64,000 bases of DNA from Streptomyces sp. NBC_01197. GTDB lineage: Bacteria > Actinomycetota > Actinomycetes > Streptomycetales > Streptomycetaceae. The stretch spans positions 4,134,001-4,198,000 of the forward strand of contig NZ_CP108569.1 in the NCBI RefSeq assembly GCF_036010505.1, written 5' to 3'. The notes beneath the pieces were generated by a model. It ran no database searches. It worked only from the letters and a program-made list of their open reading frames with translations, and had not been told where the DNA came from. How positions within the stretch are numbered: position 1 is the stretch's first letter; every line of letters begins with the position of its first letter. Below are positions 24,880 through 33,466 of this stretch, one piece after another. A program made the position numbers and the translations under genes.

Positions 24880-25518
24880 GACAGCGGAGCTCCTCTCGTC
24901 AGCCCTAACCTGGAACGCAGTCTCCGCACTGCCACTTGAGCGCGAGTACATCTCTGATAGAGGGAGCGTTTTCGTACCGCATACGTCACCGTTTTGCACC
25001 TCGCTTCCGTAACGCCAGGAATTCCTTTACGGATGCCGGCGCCACCGTCGTAGCGGTCGCAGACGGCCGCCGTCCGACCCGAGCGTGACCTGAAATCCAC
25101 CTGCGCTCCGGCAGCGGCAGGCGCCAGAATAGGCAACGATCAAGCCACGAGCGAGGACCAGCCAACCAGCGGAAGAGGTTGCGATAGGGAAGTACGACCA
25201 CGCCTATCGACGCAACCACCTGGCGACCTCGCGGGGCCTGACCCGCTCGACTACCTCATCGCTCGCATAAGCAGCAGCAAACCGGATGAGGAGTCGCCAG
25301 TTGTGGCGCCAAGTGCGCCCGGCATCCTGTCGCCGCCCAGTGCCGCCAAGCAGCCCGTAACGCAGCGGGTGGCGGGCCGCGGCCTCATGTAGCGCGAGTT
25401 TCGACCGCGCTTTTCGATGCTTTCCCGAAGGGAAAACCGAGCAACCGAATGGGGAAACACAAAGTTCGTCGATTTTCCTGAACGTGCACTTCTGGTCAAT
25501 TCACAGGGGGATGAAACG
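24880..25518. other. 640-bp divergent regulatory region between glycosyltransferase 1 and the SARP gene
   Basis: No convincing gene; the open frames here have no family features. Two cis elements stand out. TCCGTAA (25006-25012) and TTACGGA (25027-25033) flank a 10-bp perfect palindrome (25017-25026). TTTCCC-GAA-GGGAAA (25421-25435) lies about 85 bp upstream of the SARP start. AGGGGG (25505-25510) is the SARP ribosome binding site. Autoregulation or control by another regulator is likely. Confidence 0.55.
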
Positions 25519-26367
25519 ATGATCCAGAACAATGTGTCGGAACAGTTGATCGAGGCGCGACACGTACCATCAGCAGAGATAAGGCTCCTCGGACCGCTGG
25601 ACGTGAGAATCGGCGGTGTATCGATCGTGCCTTCGGCCGGGAAGCCGAAGCAGCTGCTCGCCCTGTTGGCTCTGCGCTGCGGTCGCGTCGTACCCGTCTC
25701 GACCTTGATGGACGAGATCTGGGGGGAGACGATTCCCCGCAGCAGCACGACCACCCTCCAGACGTACATCCTTCAACTGCGCAAGCTAATCATGGAGTCC
25801 CTGCCCAGGGATTGCGCCGGAGGAGCCAAGGACATCCTGGTCACCCACTTCAACGGGTACCAGCTGATAATCGATTCCTGCACGTCCGATGTGGGGGAAT
25901 TCGAGCGGCTCTCGGTGAAGGGCTATCTCGCGCTCGAGTCGGGGGACGCCGCCACCGCGTCGAAGTATCTGACTCAGGCACTCGAACAGTGGCGCGGCCC
26001 CGCGCTGATGGATGTGCCGGCCGGACGCGTGCTCCACATGGAGTCGATCGGCTTCGAGGAGGGCCGCATGAGGGCCCACGAGCAGCGCATCTCCGCCGAC
26101 CTGAGTCTCGGCAAGCACTCCATGCTGGTTCCTGAGCTTCGGATGCTGGTCGCCCAGCACCCCATGGATGAGCGATTTTGCGCCATGCTCATGGTCGCGC
26201 TCCACAGGTCGGGTGCGCCCTGGCGGGCCCTGCAGGTGTTCCGGGACCTCCGCAAGACCCTGAGCGGCGAACTCGGTGTCGAGCCCTCCCGCCGGCTGCA
26301 GGAACTGCACCAGGCCGTGCTGGCGAACACGCCTGACCTGTCACTCCAGGAATTCGGTGTCGCCTGA
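25519..26367 (+). CDS. SARP-family pathway-specific transcriptional activator
   Basis: Streptomyces antibiotic regulatory protein of 282 aa. An OmpR-like winged helix occupies about residues 15-105 (EIRLLGPLDVRIGG, KPKQLLALLALRCGRVVPVSTLMDEIWGE, TLQTYILQLRKLI). A bacterial transcriptional activation (BTAD) domain follows to about 270 (YLALESGDAATASKYLTQALEQWRG, then GAPWRALQVFRDLRKTLSGELGVEPS). ATG 25519 has AGGGGG 8 nt upstream. ActII-ORF4 and similar proteins bind heptamer direct repeats at 11-bp or 22-bp spacing next to the -35 position and recruit RNA polymerase. Candidate boxes are marked before the KS operon and several other genes, including the first gene of the left block. Confidence 0.93.
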   Translation: MIQNNVSEQLIEARHVPSAEIRLLGPLDVRIGGVSIVPSAGKPKQLLALLALRCGRVVPVSTLMDEIWGETIPRSSTTTLQTYILQLRKLIMESLPRDCAGGAKDILVTHFNGYQLIIDSCTSDVGEFERLSVKGYLALESGDAATASKYLTQALEQWRGPALMDVPAGRVLHMESIGFEEGRMRAHEQRISADLSLGKHSMLVPELRMLVAQHPMDERFCAMLMVALHRSGAPWRALQVFRDLRKTLSGELGVEPSRRLQELHQAVLANTPDLSLQEFGVA

Positions 26368-26422
26368 TGTCGCCGGCACGCGCGTGAAAACCAGGACGAT
26401 CAACACATCGAGGAGCTCTGCC

Positions 26423-27367
26423 ATGTCGTCGTCATCAGCAACGTCCCCGAGCGAGCCGGTACTTCAGGAGGTGGCCGACGGCGTCTTCGCCTACGTCCAG
26501 GCGCCCGGCGGATGGTGCGTGAACAACGCGGGCGTGCTCGCGTCGGGCAAGGAGGTGGCGCTGGTGGACACCGCGGCCACCCAGGCACGCGCCGTCCGGC
26601 TGCGCGAGCACGTGCTACGCAACGGCCGCCAGGCACCGTTCGCGATCATCAACACCCACTCGCACGGGGATCACACCTTCGGCAACTTCGTGTTCCCCGA
26701 GGCGACGGTCTTCGGGCATGTGCTCGCCCGGGACGAAATGCGTCAGGCCGGCCTGCACCTCACCGAACTGTGGCCGGACGTGGCGTGGGGCGCGATCGAA
26801 CTCGCGCTGCCGGTCGCGACGTACGACGACCGCATGACCCTGCACGTGGGGGACCTGACCGCCGAACTCATCCACACCGGGCCCGCCCACTCGAACAACG
26901 ACACCATCGTGTGGGTCCCCGAACAGCGGGTCCTGTTCACCGGCGACATCGTCATGTCCGGCGTGACCCCGTTCTTCCCCATGGGTTCGATCGCCGGTTC
27001 ACTGCGGGCCATCGAGCTGATGCGCGCGCTGGGAGCCGACACCGTGGTGAGCGGTCACGGCCCGGTCGGCGGACCGGCGATCCTCGACACCGGCGAGGCG
27101 TATCTGCGATGGGTACAGGATCTGGCCAGGGGCGGCATGGCGGCGGGCCTCGCGCCCAGCGAGGTGGCGCGCGATGCCGAGAAGGGGGATTTCGCCGAAC
27201 TCCTGGAACCGGAGAGGCTGGTGGCGAACCTGCACCGCGCCTACGCCGAGGAGTACGACGCCGCGGTCGGCCAGGAACCGGACGTCACGGCCATGCTCAA
27301 GAGGATGGGCGTCATCTTCCAGGAGATGGTCGACTACAACGGAGGCCCGATCTCCTGCCACGCGTGA
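26423..27367 (+). CDS. ActIV-type metallo-beta-lactamase-fold second-ring cyclase/thioesterase
   Basis: Metallo-beta-lactamase-fold protein of 314 aa. The zinc motif is H79-S-H81-G-D83-H84 (NTHSHGDH), with further ligands in GPAHSNND and SGHGPVGG. It resembles ActIV over its whole length (LQEVADGVFAYVQAPGGWCVNNAG at the start, VDYNGGPI near the end). ActIV closes the second ring of the octaketide and releases it from the ACP as a bicyclic intermediate in benzoisochromanequinone pathways. GAGGAG precedes ATG 26423, 55 bp after the SARP gene, so the two are probably co-transcribed. It is the main argument for an actinorhodin/granaticin-like aglycone. Confidence 0.85.
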   Translation: MSSSSATSPSEPVLQEVADGVFAYVQAPGGWCVNNAGVLASGKEVALVDTAATQARAVRLREHVLRNGRQAPFAIINTHSHGDHTFGNFVFPEATVFGHVLARDEMRQAGLHLTELWPDVAWGAIELALPVATYDDRMTLHVGDLTAELIHTGPAHSNNDTIVWVPEQRVLFTGDIVMSGVTPFFPMGSIAGSLRAIELMRALGADTVVSGHGPVGGPAILDTGEAYLRWVQDLARGGMAAGLAPSEVARDAEKGDFAELLEPERLVANLHRAYAEEYDAAVGQEPDVTAMLKRMGVIFQEMVDYNGGPISCHA

Positions 27368-27399
27368 CCCCGTCCGGCGCCGCCCGGTCGGTGTGACAG

Positions 27400-27437
27400 A
27401 ACGGCTGCCGTGCGCGGACCCGCGCACGGCAGCCGTT
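27400..27437. terminator. 18-bp perfect hairpin, bidirectional terminator
   Basis: Arms 27400-27417 and 27420-27437 pair perfectly around a 2-nt loop. It lies between the convergent ActIV-like (+) and epimerase (-) genes, where it can end both transcripts. Confidence 0.85.
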
Positions 27438-27533
27438 CCGGCGCGATGCGCCGATGTCCGCCGCCCCCCACATGCTCCATCGTGGCGGGCCGGCGCACCG
27501 AGGAGTCCGGCATGTTCCGCCGGGTTCAGGGAC

Positions 27534-28124
27534 TCACATGGAAGGGCCTGGCAAGCAGTCCTCGTACCGCGCGAGGACGCCCTGCTCCAACGCCTCGTCG
27601 AGGCTGAGTGCGGCGGCGTCCCGCTCGGACACCAGGAACTCCGTGTCCTTGGGCCACGGCAGGCCGAGTTTCGGGTCGAACGCGTCCACCGCCTTCTCCA
27701 GCCCCGCCTGATAGCCGGTGGAGACGAGATACGAGATCGCCGTGTCGTCCTCCAGCGCGAGGAAGGCATGGCCGACGCCCACGGGAAGGTAGACCGACCG
27801 GAACGAGACGGTGTCCAGGTCGACGGTGTCCCAGACACCGAAGGTCGGTGACCCGGCCCGGAGGTCCACGATGACATCGAGCGCACTGCCGTTGGCGCAG
27901 TTGACGTACTTGGCCTGCCCCGGAGGCGTCGTGGTGAAGTGGACCCCCCGCAGCACGCCCTTGGCCGACCGGCTGTGGTTGGTCTGAGCGACGTGGAACC
28001 CGTGGCCGACCGCCTCGACGAAGGCCGGTTCCTCCAAGGGCGATACGAAGACCCCACGACGGTCGGGGTGCGGCTGTGGGGTGAATTCGAAGCTGCCGGG
28101 AACGGCGAGCTCGCGCACCTGCAT
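27534..28124 (-). CDS. rmlC: dTDP-4-keto-6-deoxyhexose 3,5- (or 5-) epimerase
   Basis: Cupin-fold RmlC-family protein of 196 aa, the usual length. The signature segments are DRRGVFVSPL, FHVAQTNHSRSAKGVLRGVHF (catalytic His in RGVHF) and VYLPVGVGHAFLALEDDTAISYLVS, with the catalytic Tyr region near residue 132. It epimerises C3 and/or C5 of a 4-keto-6-deoxy sugar nucleotide, so the attached sugar is probably an L-sugar. ATG 28124 is where family similarity starts. It is separated from the other sugar genes (42553-46957) by the whole PKS region and diverges from glycosyltransferase 2. Confidence 0.85.
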   Translation of the reverse strand: MQVRELAVPGSFEFTPQPHPDRRGVFVSPLEEPAFVEAVGHGFHVAQTNHSRSAKGVLRGVHFTTTPPGQAKYVNCANGSALDVIVDLRAGSPTFGVWDTVDLDTVSFRSVYLPVGVGHAFLALEDDTAISYLVSTGYQAGLEKAVDAFDPKLGLPWPKDTEFLVSERDAAALSLDEALEQGVLARYEDCLPGPSM

Positions 28125-28227
28125 GACACTTCCATTCGCTCGGTGGTCGGGGTCAGCTCGATGTTGCCAGACCGATCCCCGCTGGTGCAGGCGTAGTTGG
28201 TCGGCTCCGCCGGGGCGCAGGCGATAC

Positions 28228-28271
28228 TCGAGCGGGGCCCCAAGCCAGGATCGAGGCAGTGCATCCAGTGT
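28228..28271 (+). promoter_or_regulatory. Putative SARP-type box before glycosyltransferase 2
   Basis: TCGAGCG (28228-28234) and TCGAGGC (28251-28257) are 23 bp apart, about two helical turns. CAGTGT (28266-28271) follows after 8 bp as a possible -10. It lies in the 187-bp divergent region shared with the epimerase gene. Confidence 0.35.
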
Positions 28272-28311
28272 GGTAGGAACCCGCCCCGACCCGGATTTTG
28301 GGAGAGCCTCG

Positions 28312-29577
28312 ATGCGTGTCCTGTTCAGTGTGTTTCCGGCGACGGCACATGTGCACCCGATCGTTCCGCTGGCCTGGGCGTTGCAGAATGCCGGGCACGA
28401 GGTCCGCGTCGCGATCCATCCGGACGCGACGGACCTGGTGACCGAGGCCGGTCTCGCCGCGGTTCCCGCCGGTGGTTGTCTTGAGAACGTCATGGAGTGG
28501 AACGACAACTTCGAGAAACTTGAGAGCCTCACCGACTTCATGTCTCTCGACACCGAGCACGACGACACCTGGGCCGAGCAGTGGCGTGGCTCCACAGGCA
28601 TGCTCTCGCTGTTCACACCGATGCTGGACGACCTTGTGGACTTCTGCGAGCGGTGGCGTCCCGACCTGGTGCTGTGGGACCCGTTCTGTGTGGCGGCCGC
28701 GGTCGCAGCCAAGGTGACCGGCGCCAGGCACGCCCGCTTCCTGTGGGGCCAGGACAACATCGGCTGGCTCCGCGCGAAGTCGCGTGCTGCTCTGGCCGAG
28801 CGGGGTGCCGGAGCGGAGAAGGACCCGGTGACGGCTCTGATGAGTCCGATGCTGGAGGCGCACGGTCTCGACTTCACGGAGGATCTCCTCCTCGGCGAGT
28901 GGACGATCGACCCGATGCCGGCCGCGCTGCGGCTGCCGCTGGACGTGTCGTACGAGCCGATCCGGCGGGTCCCCTACAACGGGAACCTCGCGCCGGAGCC
29001 CTGGATGCACGACCGGCCCGAGCGCCCCAGGGTGCTGCTGACGCTCGGGGTCGGCGGGCGCGGCAGGCAGCTGTTCCGCGAGGCCGGCGTGACGTTCGTG
29101 GAGGTCGTGGCGGCCCTGTCGGAGCTGGACATCGAGGTGATCGCCACCCTGCACGCCAAGCATCTGGACACGGTCCGCAAGGTGCCCGACAACGTCCGTC
29201 TGGTCGAGTACGTGCCGTTGAACTACGTGCTGCCCACGTGTACGGCGCTGATCCACCACGGTGGCGGTGGAACGTTCGCGGCGGCCGTGGCGCACCGGGT
29301 CCCGCAGCTGATCTCACCCATGCCGATGTGGGGCGAGGCGATCACCGCGCGGTACATGGCCGAACGCGGTGCGGGGCTGCTGCTCGACCCGAAGGAACTC
29401 ACGGCCCAGACGCTGCAGAAGCACCTGACCAGGGTCCTCACGGAGCCGTCGTTCAGCGAGGGCGCCGACCTGCTGCACCAGGAGATGCTGGCGGCGCCGG
29501 GCCCGCACGACATGGTCCGGCGCCTTGAGTCACTCGTTGCGCCCCGGCGGGTTCAGCGCCGGGCCGTCACGTTGTAG
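28312..29577 (+). CDS. GT1-family (MGT/UrdGT-type) glycosyltransferase 2
   Basis: Antibiotic-type GT-B glycosyltransferase of 421 aa. The acceptor domain starts MRVLFSVFPATAHVHPIVPLAWALQNAGHEV with the catalytic His in HVHP. The donor domain contains CTALIHHGGGGTFAAAVAHRVPQL, the classic HGGGGT pyrophosphate-binding motif. It resembles glycosyltransferases for deoxysugars on aromatic polyketides. GGGAGAG precedes ATG 28312. Its last 25 nt overlap, tail to tail, the end of the FkbM gene on the other strand. Two different glycosyltransferases suggest either two sugars or sequential attachment. Confidence 0.9.
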   Translation: MRVLFSVFPATAHVHPIVPLAWALQNAGHEVRVAIHPDATDLVTEAGLAAVPAGGCLENVMEWNDNFEKLESLTDFMSLDTEHDDTWAEQWRGSTGMLSLFTPMLDDLVDFCERWRPDLVLWDPFCVAAAVAAKVTGARHARFLWGQDNIGWLRAKSRAALAERGAGAEKDPVTALMSPMLEAHGLDFTEDLLLGEWTIDPMPAALRLPLDVSYEPIRRVPYNGNLAPEPWMHDRPERPRVLLTLGVGGRGRQLFREAGVTFVEVVAALSELDIEVIATLHAKHLDTVRKVPDNVRLVEYVPLNYVLPTCTALIHHGGGGTFAAAVAHRVPQLISPMPMWGEAITARYMAERGAGLLLDPKELTAQTLQKHLTRVLTEPSFSEGADLLHQEMLAAPGPHDMVRRLESLVAPRRVQRRAVTL

Positions 29578-30311
29578 AGCTCCAGCTCCGGCCACATGAA
29601 CGGGGCGCGGGCGCCGGAGACGGTCAGCCCGTGCCCCCGGAGGGTCCGCTCCACTTCGTCGCGGACGCCGGCGAGACCGCTGACCTCGATGACCACGGCG
29701 CCCGTCCTGGCCCAGTCGGCCGGATCGACGCCGTCGAGCAGGTCCAGCTCGGCGCCCTCGACATCGATCTTCAGCAGATCGATCGAGGTGACCTCGGGAT
29801 GCCGGGTGGCCAGCACGTCGGAGAGCCGGTCGACCGGGACGGTGATCCCGGTCGGCTCCAGGGCGGCCGCAGCCCGCTCCTCGCCCATGTGCCTGGCCAT
29901 GAGTGTCTTCTGAAGGGCGAGCCCTTCGGGGTAGCGGGTGGAGTTGCCGGGCAGCCGCGGGAAGTACGTGAAGTCCGCCCCGGCCGCCGGCTCCGAGCCC
30001 AGGCAGACCGGGTGGACCGTGACATCGTCGATGCCGTGCAGGCACAGGTTCTTCTTGAGGATGCGGATGTTCTCCGGCACGGGCTCGAAGGCGATGACCC
30101 GGGCCGCGGGGTACTTGCGCTTGATGTACAGGGTGAACAGGCCGATGTTGGCCCCGGCATCGACGACCACGGGAGCGTCGGGCAGGCCGTCCAGATCGTA
30201 GGTGTCGTCCTGGAAGATCTCCCGGTGGATGAACCGGGCCTCCGCCTCGCTGCTCGTGTAGCAGTGGAAGCCGTCCTCCAGCTCGATCAGCTGTATGCCG
30301 TCCTCGGGCAT
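29553..30311 (-). CDS. FkbM-family SAM-dependent methyltransferase
   Basis: O-methyltransferase of 252 aa. The SAM-binding motif is VVVDAGANIGLFTLYIK near residue 50, followed by RVIAFEPVPENIRIL and, near residue 190, the metal/acceptor-side DLLKIDVEGAELDLLDG, all typical of FkbM proteins. It probably methylates a hydroxyl of the sugar or aglycone. ATG 30311 has AGGAGG 8 nt upstream. The gene lies 84 bp downstream of the secreted propeller gene on the same strand and converges on glycosyltransferase 2 with a 25-nt overlap. Confidence 0.85.
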   Translation of the reverse strand: MPEDGIQLIELEDGFHCYTSSEAEARFIHREIFQDDTYDLDGLPDAPVVVDAGANIGLFTLYIKRKYPAARVIAFEPVPENIRILKKNLCLHGIDDVTVHPVCLGSEPAAGADFTYFPRLPGNSTRYPEGLALQKTLMARHMGEERAAAALEPTGITVPVDRLSDVLATRHPEVTSIDLLKIDVEGAELDLLDGVDPADWARTGAVVIEVSGLAGVRDEVERTLRGHGLTVSGARAPFMWPELELYNVTARR

Positions 30312-30395
30312 GGAAATTCCTCCTGTCCTCTGGGACTTGGCCGCCGGGGCGTACCGAAGGGCTGATCCCCCCGGCACGCCCCGACGGTTCGCGCG

Positions 30396-31373
30396 CTACA
30401 CCGGCAGCGGGATGGACACCGCGTTGTACTTCGTCGTCGGTGTCGGGGGGAGCGGGAAGCGGGAGTTCGTCAGGTAGAGCCGGTCGCGGTACACGGCGGC
30501 CGCGCAGGGCGTGTCGAACTGCGGGTCGGTGAGGGCGAGGACCGGACGGCCGCTGTCCCCGGCGTTGTTGAGCCGGATGGCCGTCAGTTCGGTCTGCTGC
30601 GGCGCGTACAGGATGCGGTCATGCACCGTGATCCCGTTCGCGGTCTGCAGCTTCAGGTCGCCCAGCGGCACCCGGCGAGCGGATCCGGTGGTCTTGTCGA
30701 CCCGGAACAGGGAGCCCCCGTCCGCGGACTGGTTGATCACCATCAGGGCCCTGCCGTCCGGCGTCGGTGCGACGCCGGCCGAGGTGATGATGTCCTGCGC
30801 CCCCTGCACCCACTCCCCGGACAGTTCCAGGGTCACCACGCCGTCCTTCTCGGGCAGCGACCCGTCCGGTCCGAACGGGAGGCCGAAGAGGAGCCCGTTG
30901 CAGGCGTCGGTGAACCACGCACCGTCCCGTGTGACGGTCACATGGTTGACGCAGGAGTGGGGGAGGCCCACCTGGTACGTCTTGAGCACGGCACCGCTGC
31001 CGGCGTCGATGACGGTGATGGTCCGGCCCCAGCCGCCGGCGACGAACAGCCGCCCACGGTCGTCCACTTGGACCCCGATGGCCATGTACCCCTGACCGAG
31101 CCCCGGATAGATGACCTCGCCCTGCCCGGATACGAGGCTGGCACGGTAGATGGCGCCACCGAGCAGGGACCCGAAGTAGGCGTAGGGCTGCTTACCGATG
31201 GTGATGTCCGCCGGATGGAAGCCGTCCGGCAGGTTCAGTGTGGTGGGCCAGGCATTCCGGGCCCGGAGGTCCGCCGCCCGGGCCGTACCCTGCCCTGCCC
31301 CCAGCACCACCGCACCGCCCAGCGCCGCGCCTAGGCCGAGGAACCCGCGGCGTGTCGTCGTCATTCCCTGCAT
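30396..31373 (-). CDS. Tat-secreted beta-propeller (SMP-30/NHL-like) protein
   Basis: Exported protein of 325 aa. The N-terminus carries a twin-arginine signal (TTTRRGFLGLGAALGGAV) ending near ARAAD. The mature part has repeated blades such as GRLFVAGGWGRTITVIDAGSG and GRALMVINQSADGGSLFRVDKTTG, as in SMP-30/gluconolactonase-like propellers. AGGAGG lies 5 nt before ATG 31373; ATG 31364 is an alternative. Tat export means folding, perhaps with a metal, before secretion. A secreted propeller between a methyltransferase and the malonyltransferase genes may act on, bind or lactonise the product outside the cell. The function is not known. Confidence 0.75.
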   Translation of the reverse strand: MQGMTTTRRGFLGLGAALGGAVVLGAGQGTARAADLRARNAWPTTLNLPDGFHPADITIGKQPYAYFGSLLGGAIYRASLVSGQGEVIYPGLGQGYMAIGVQVDDRGRLFVAGGWGRTITVIDAGSGAVLKTYQVGLPHSCVNHVTVTRDGAWFTDACNGLLFGLPFGPDGSLPEKDGVVTLELSGEWVQGAQDIITSAGVAPTPDGRALMVINQSADGGSLFRVDKTTGSARRVPLGDLKLQTANGITVHDRILYAPQQTELTAIRLNNAGDSGRPVLALTDPQFDTPCAAAVYRDRLYLTNSRFPLPPTPTTKYNAVSIPLPV

Positions 31374-31450
31374 GTTTCCCTCCTGGGTGTCGGCGTGCAC
31401 TGTCGCAGAGCCCGCCTGAAATCCACTTGAGCGGGAGGGAGCCGCGGAAT

Positions 31451-31480
31451 TTCAGCGGTACTCGAGCAGCCGTGTAGGCC
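31451..31480 (+). promoter_or_regulatory. Putative SARP-type box before the malonyltransferase gene
   Basis: TTCAGCG (31451-31457) and TCGAGCA (31462-31468) start 11 bp apart, and TAGGCC (31475-31480) follows after 6 bp. TTGAGCG at 31426-31432 is a third related heptamer further upstream. If used, transcription would start very close to the ATG at 31501. Confidence 0.3.
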
Positions 31481-31500
31481 GGTCCCAGATCCTGCCTCCC

Positions 31501-32460
31501 ATGGACAAGACCGCGTTCGTCTTTCCCGGCCAGGGCGCCCAGCGCGTAGGCATGGGCCTTGACCTGCTGAAACGCTGGCCGAAGCTGGCCGACACCCACT
31601 ACCGCCCTGCCGATGAGCTGCTGGGGTTCGGACTGTCGCAGCTGTGCTGGACAGGGCCGGCCGAGGCCCTGCGGCATATGACGGTCACGCAGCCCGCGAT
31701 GGTACTGACCAGTCTGGCCGCGCTGAGTGTGCTGGAGGAGCGTGGCGTCGTACCCGACTTCGTGTCCGGACACAGCCTGGGCGAGTTCACGGCGATGGTG
31801 TGCGCCGGGGTTCTGCGGCGGGCCGACGCGCTGCGACTGGTGACTCTGCGGGGGAAGTTGATGGCGTCCGTGACCGAGAAGGTGCCGGGCAAGATGGCCG
31901 CTGTGGTCGGCCTGGATCTGGCGGCCGTGGAGTCCCTGTGCGCCAAGGCCGCCGCGGAGTCCGGCCAGGTCGTGGAGGTCGCCAACCACAACGACTTCAC
32001 CCAGGTGGTGATCTCCGGCCAGACGGCCGCGGTGGACATCCTCCTCGGTCTGGTGGCGGCGGCCGGCGCGGACCGGGTCGTGGTGCTGGAGATCGGCGGT
32101 GCGGCCCACTGCACGCTGCTCGGCAGTGTCGAGGACGAGTTCGCCGCCGCCCTCGCGGAGGTCGAGTTCAGGGATCCGGTGATCCCGGTGATCTCCAGTG
32201 TCACGGCCGGGCCGGTGGCCGACGGGGACGAGGCCCGGGCCTGTCTGCTCCGGCAGCTCACCGGCCGCGTCAACTGGACGGACACCGTGCGGTACTTGAC
32301 GTCTGCGGGAGTGCGGCAGTTCGTCGAGGTCGGCCCCGGAAAGGCGCTCGGCGGGCTCTGCCGCCGGATCAGCCCCGGTGTGGAGACCTACCGGACGGGC
32401 GATGCCGCCCACCTGGAGCTGGCCGTGGAGGCGTTCCACCGGAGCCGCCGCACTGTCTGA
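31501..32460 (+). CDS. Malonyl-CoA:ACP acyltransferase
   Basis: FabD-like transferase of 319 aa. The nucleophile is S92 in GHSLGE, the carboxylate-binding arginine is R117 in LRGKLM, and the catalytic His is H203 in AAHCTLL (FabD has AFH, so the preceding Phe is Ala here). It loads malonyl units onto the cluster ACP. Many type II clusters borrow the fatty-acid enzyme, so a dedicated copy is notable. No Shine-Dalgarno sequence is visible before ATG 31501, which suggests a leaderless or very short-leader transcript. It converges on the ketoreductase gene. Confidence 0.88.
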   Translation: MDKTAFVFPGQGAQRVGMGLDLLKRWPKLADTHYRPADELLGFGLSQLCWTGPAEALRHMTVTQPAMVLTSLAALSVLEERGVVPDFVSGHSLGEFTAMVCAGVLRRADALRLVTLRGKLMASVTEKVPGKMAAVVGLDLAAVESLCAKAAAESGQVVEVANHNDFTQVVISGQTAAVDILLGLVAAAGADRVVVLEIGGAAHCTLLGSVEDEFAAALAEVEFRDPVIPVISSVTAGPVADGDEARACLLRQLTGRVNWTDTVRYLTSAGVRQFVEVGPGKALGGLCRRISPGVETYRTGDAAHLELAVEAFHRSRRTV

Positions 32461-32498
32461 GCCGGCCCGCCAGCCCTTGGCCCCGCCCTCCATCGGCA

Positions 32499-32539
32499 AA
32501 GGCAGGCAGCAGCGAAGCGATCTCGCTGCTGCCTGCCTT
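32499..32539. terminator. 17-bp perfect hairpin, bidirectional terminator
   Basis: Arms 32499-32515 and 32523-32539 pair perfectly around a 7-nt loop. The hairpin lies between the convergent malonyltransferase (+) and ketoreductase (-) genes. Confidence 0.85.
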
Positions 32540-32593
32540 GTCCACGCACGTCGCCGCGGACCGGGGACGGGGCGGCCCCCGGCTCCGGGAGGG

Positions 32594-33376
32594 TCAGTAG
32601 TTGCCGAGCCCGCCACAGACGTTGAGGGCCTGCGCCGTCACACTGGCAGCGCCAGGGCCGGCCAGGTACTCGACCATCGCCGCGACCTCCTCAGGTACCA
32701 CGTAGCGGCCGATCGGCACCCGGGCGCTCACACGCTCGTGCACCTCGTCCACCGGAACGCCCCAGATACCGGAGTAGTGCTCCCGCACCCGTTCGGCCAT
32801 CGGGGTCTCCACGAAGCCCGGGCATACCGCGTTCACGGTGACACCGGTCTTGGCGAGTTCGAGGCCGAGCGACTTGGTGAACCCGACGACACCGTGCTTG
32901 GACGCCGAGTAGGGAGCACCGTGCAGCACGCCCTGCTTCCCGCCGGTCGAGGCGATGTTGATGATCCGGCCATGGCCCTTCTCCAGCATCCCCGCGTGAT
33001 TGAGGACTTCCTTGGTCATCAGGAAGACGCTGTTGAGGTTGGTGTTGATCACGTCGAACCACTCGTCGTCCGGAAAGTCCTTGGTGGCCCCGCCGCCGGA
33101 GCGGCCGGCGTTGTTCACCAGGATGTCGACGGGGCCGAAGCGCTCGACCGCGGACCGCACGTAGGAGCGGATCTCCTCGGGCGAGGTCACATCGCAGACC
33201 TGCCCGTCGACGTCCAGGCCCTCGTCCTGGAGCGACTTGACGGTGGCTGCCAGCACGTCGGCCTGCCGGGCGCAGATGTACACGCGCCCGCCGTTCCGGG
33301 CCAGGCGTTCGGTGATCTCCAGGCCGATTCCACTGGTGGCGCCGGTGACGAGAGCCACCCGGTTGTTCCCCGGCAT
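32594..33376 (-). CDS. Type II PKS C-9 ketoreductase (ActIII-like)
   Basis: SDR of 260 aa, essentially collinear with ActIII (261 aa). The NADPH motif is TGATSGIG (11-18), and the catalytic residues are S143, Y156 and K160 (YSASK). The loop that reads PGG in ActIII, linked to stereocontrol, is SGG here (GRSGGGAT, near residue 93). It reduces the C-9 ketone of the nascent polyketide, which sets first-ring folding. GGAGGA precedes ATG 33376. It is the last gene of the minus-strand PKS operon, 90 bp after serine hydrolase B. Confidence 0.92.
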   Translation of the reverse strand: MPGNNRVALVTGATSGIGLEITERLARNGGRVYICARQADVLAATVKSLQDEGLDVDGQVCDVTSPEEIRSYVRSAVERFGPVDILVNNAGRSGGGATKDFPDDEWFDVINTNLNSVFLMTKEVLNHAGMLEKGHGRIINIASTGGKQGVLHGAPYSASKHGVVGFTKSLGLELAKTGVTVNAVCPGFVETPMAERVREHYSGIWGVPVDEVHERVSARVPIGRYVVPEEVAAMVEYLAGPGAASVTAQALNVCGGLGNY

Positions 33377-33466
33377 GATTCCTCCATAAAGGTCGAATTG
33401 GTTGTGTGGAACGGGCGGCCCCGGGCCGTACTCGTCCGGAGCCGCCCCGAGCCGCGCGCACCTCCG

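Noticed and set aside
24986..25219. Open frame on the minus strand in the SARP upstream region
   Set aside because: It is short, with no ribosome binding site, no family similarity and arginine-rich composition typical of shadow frames in GC-rich DNA.
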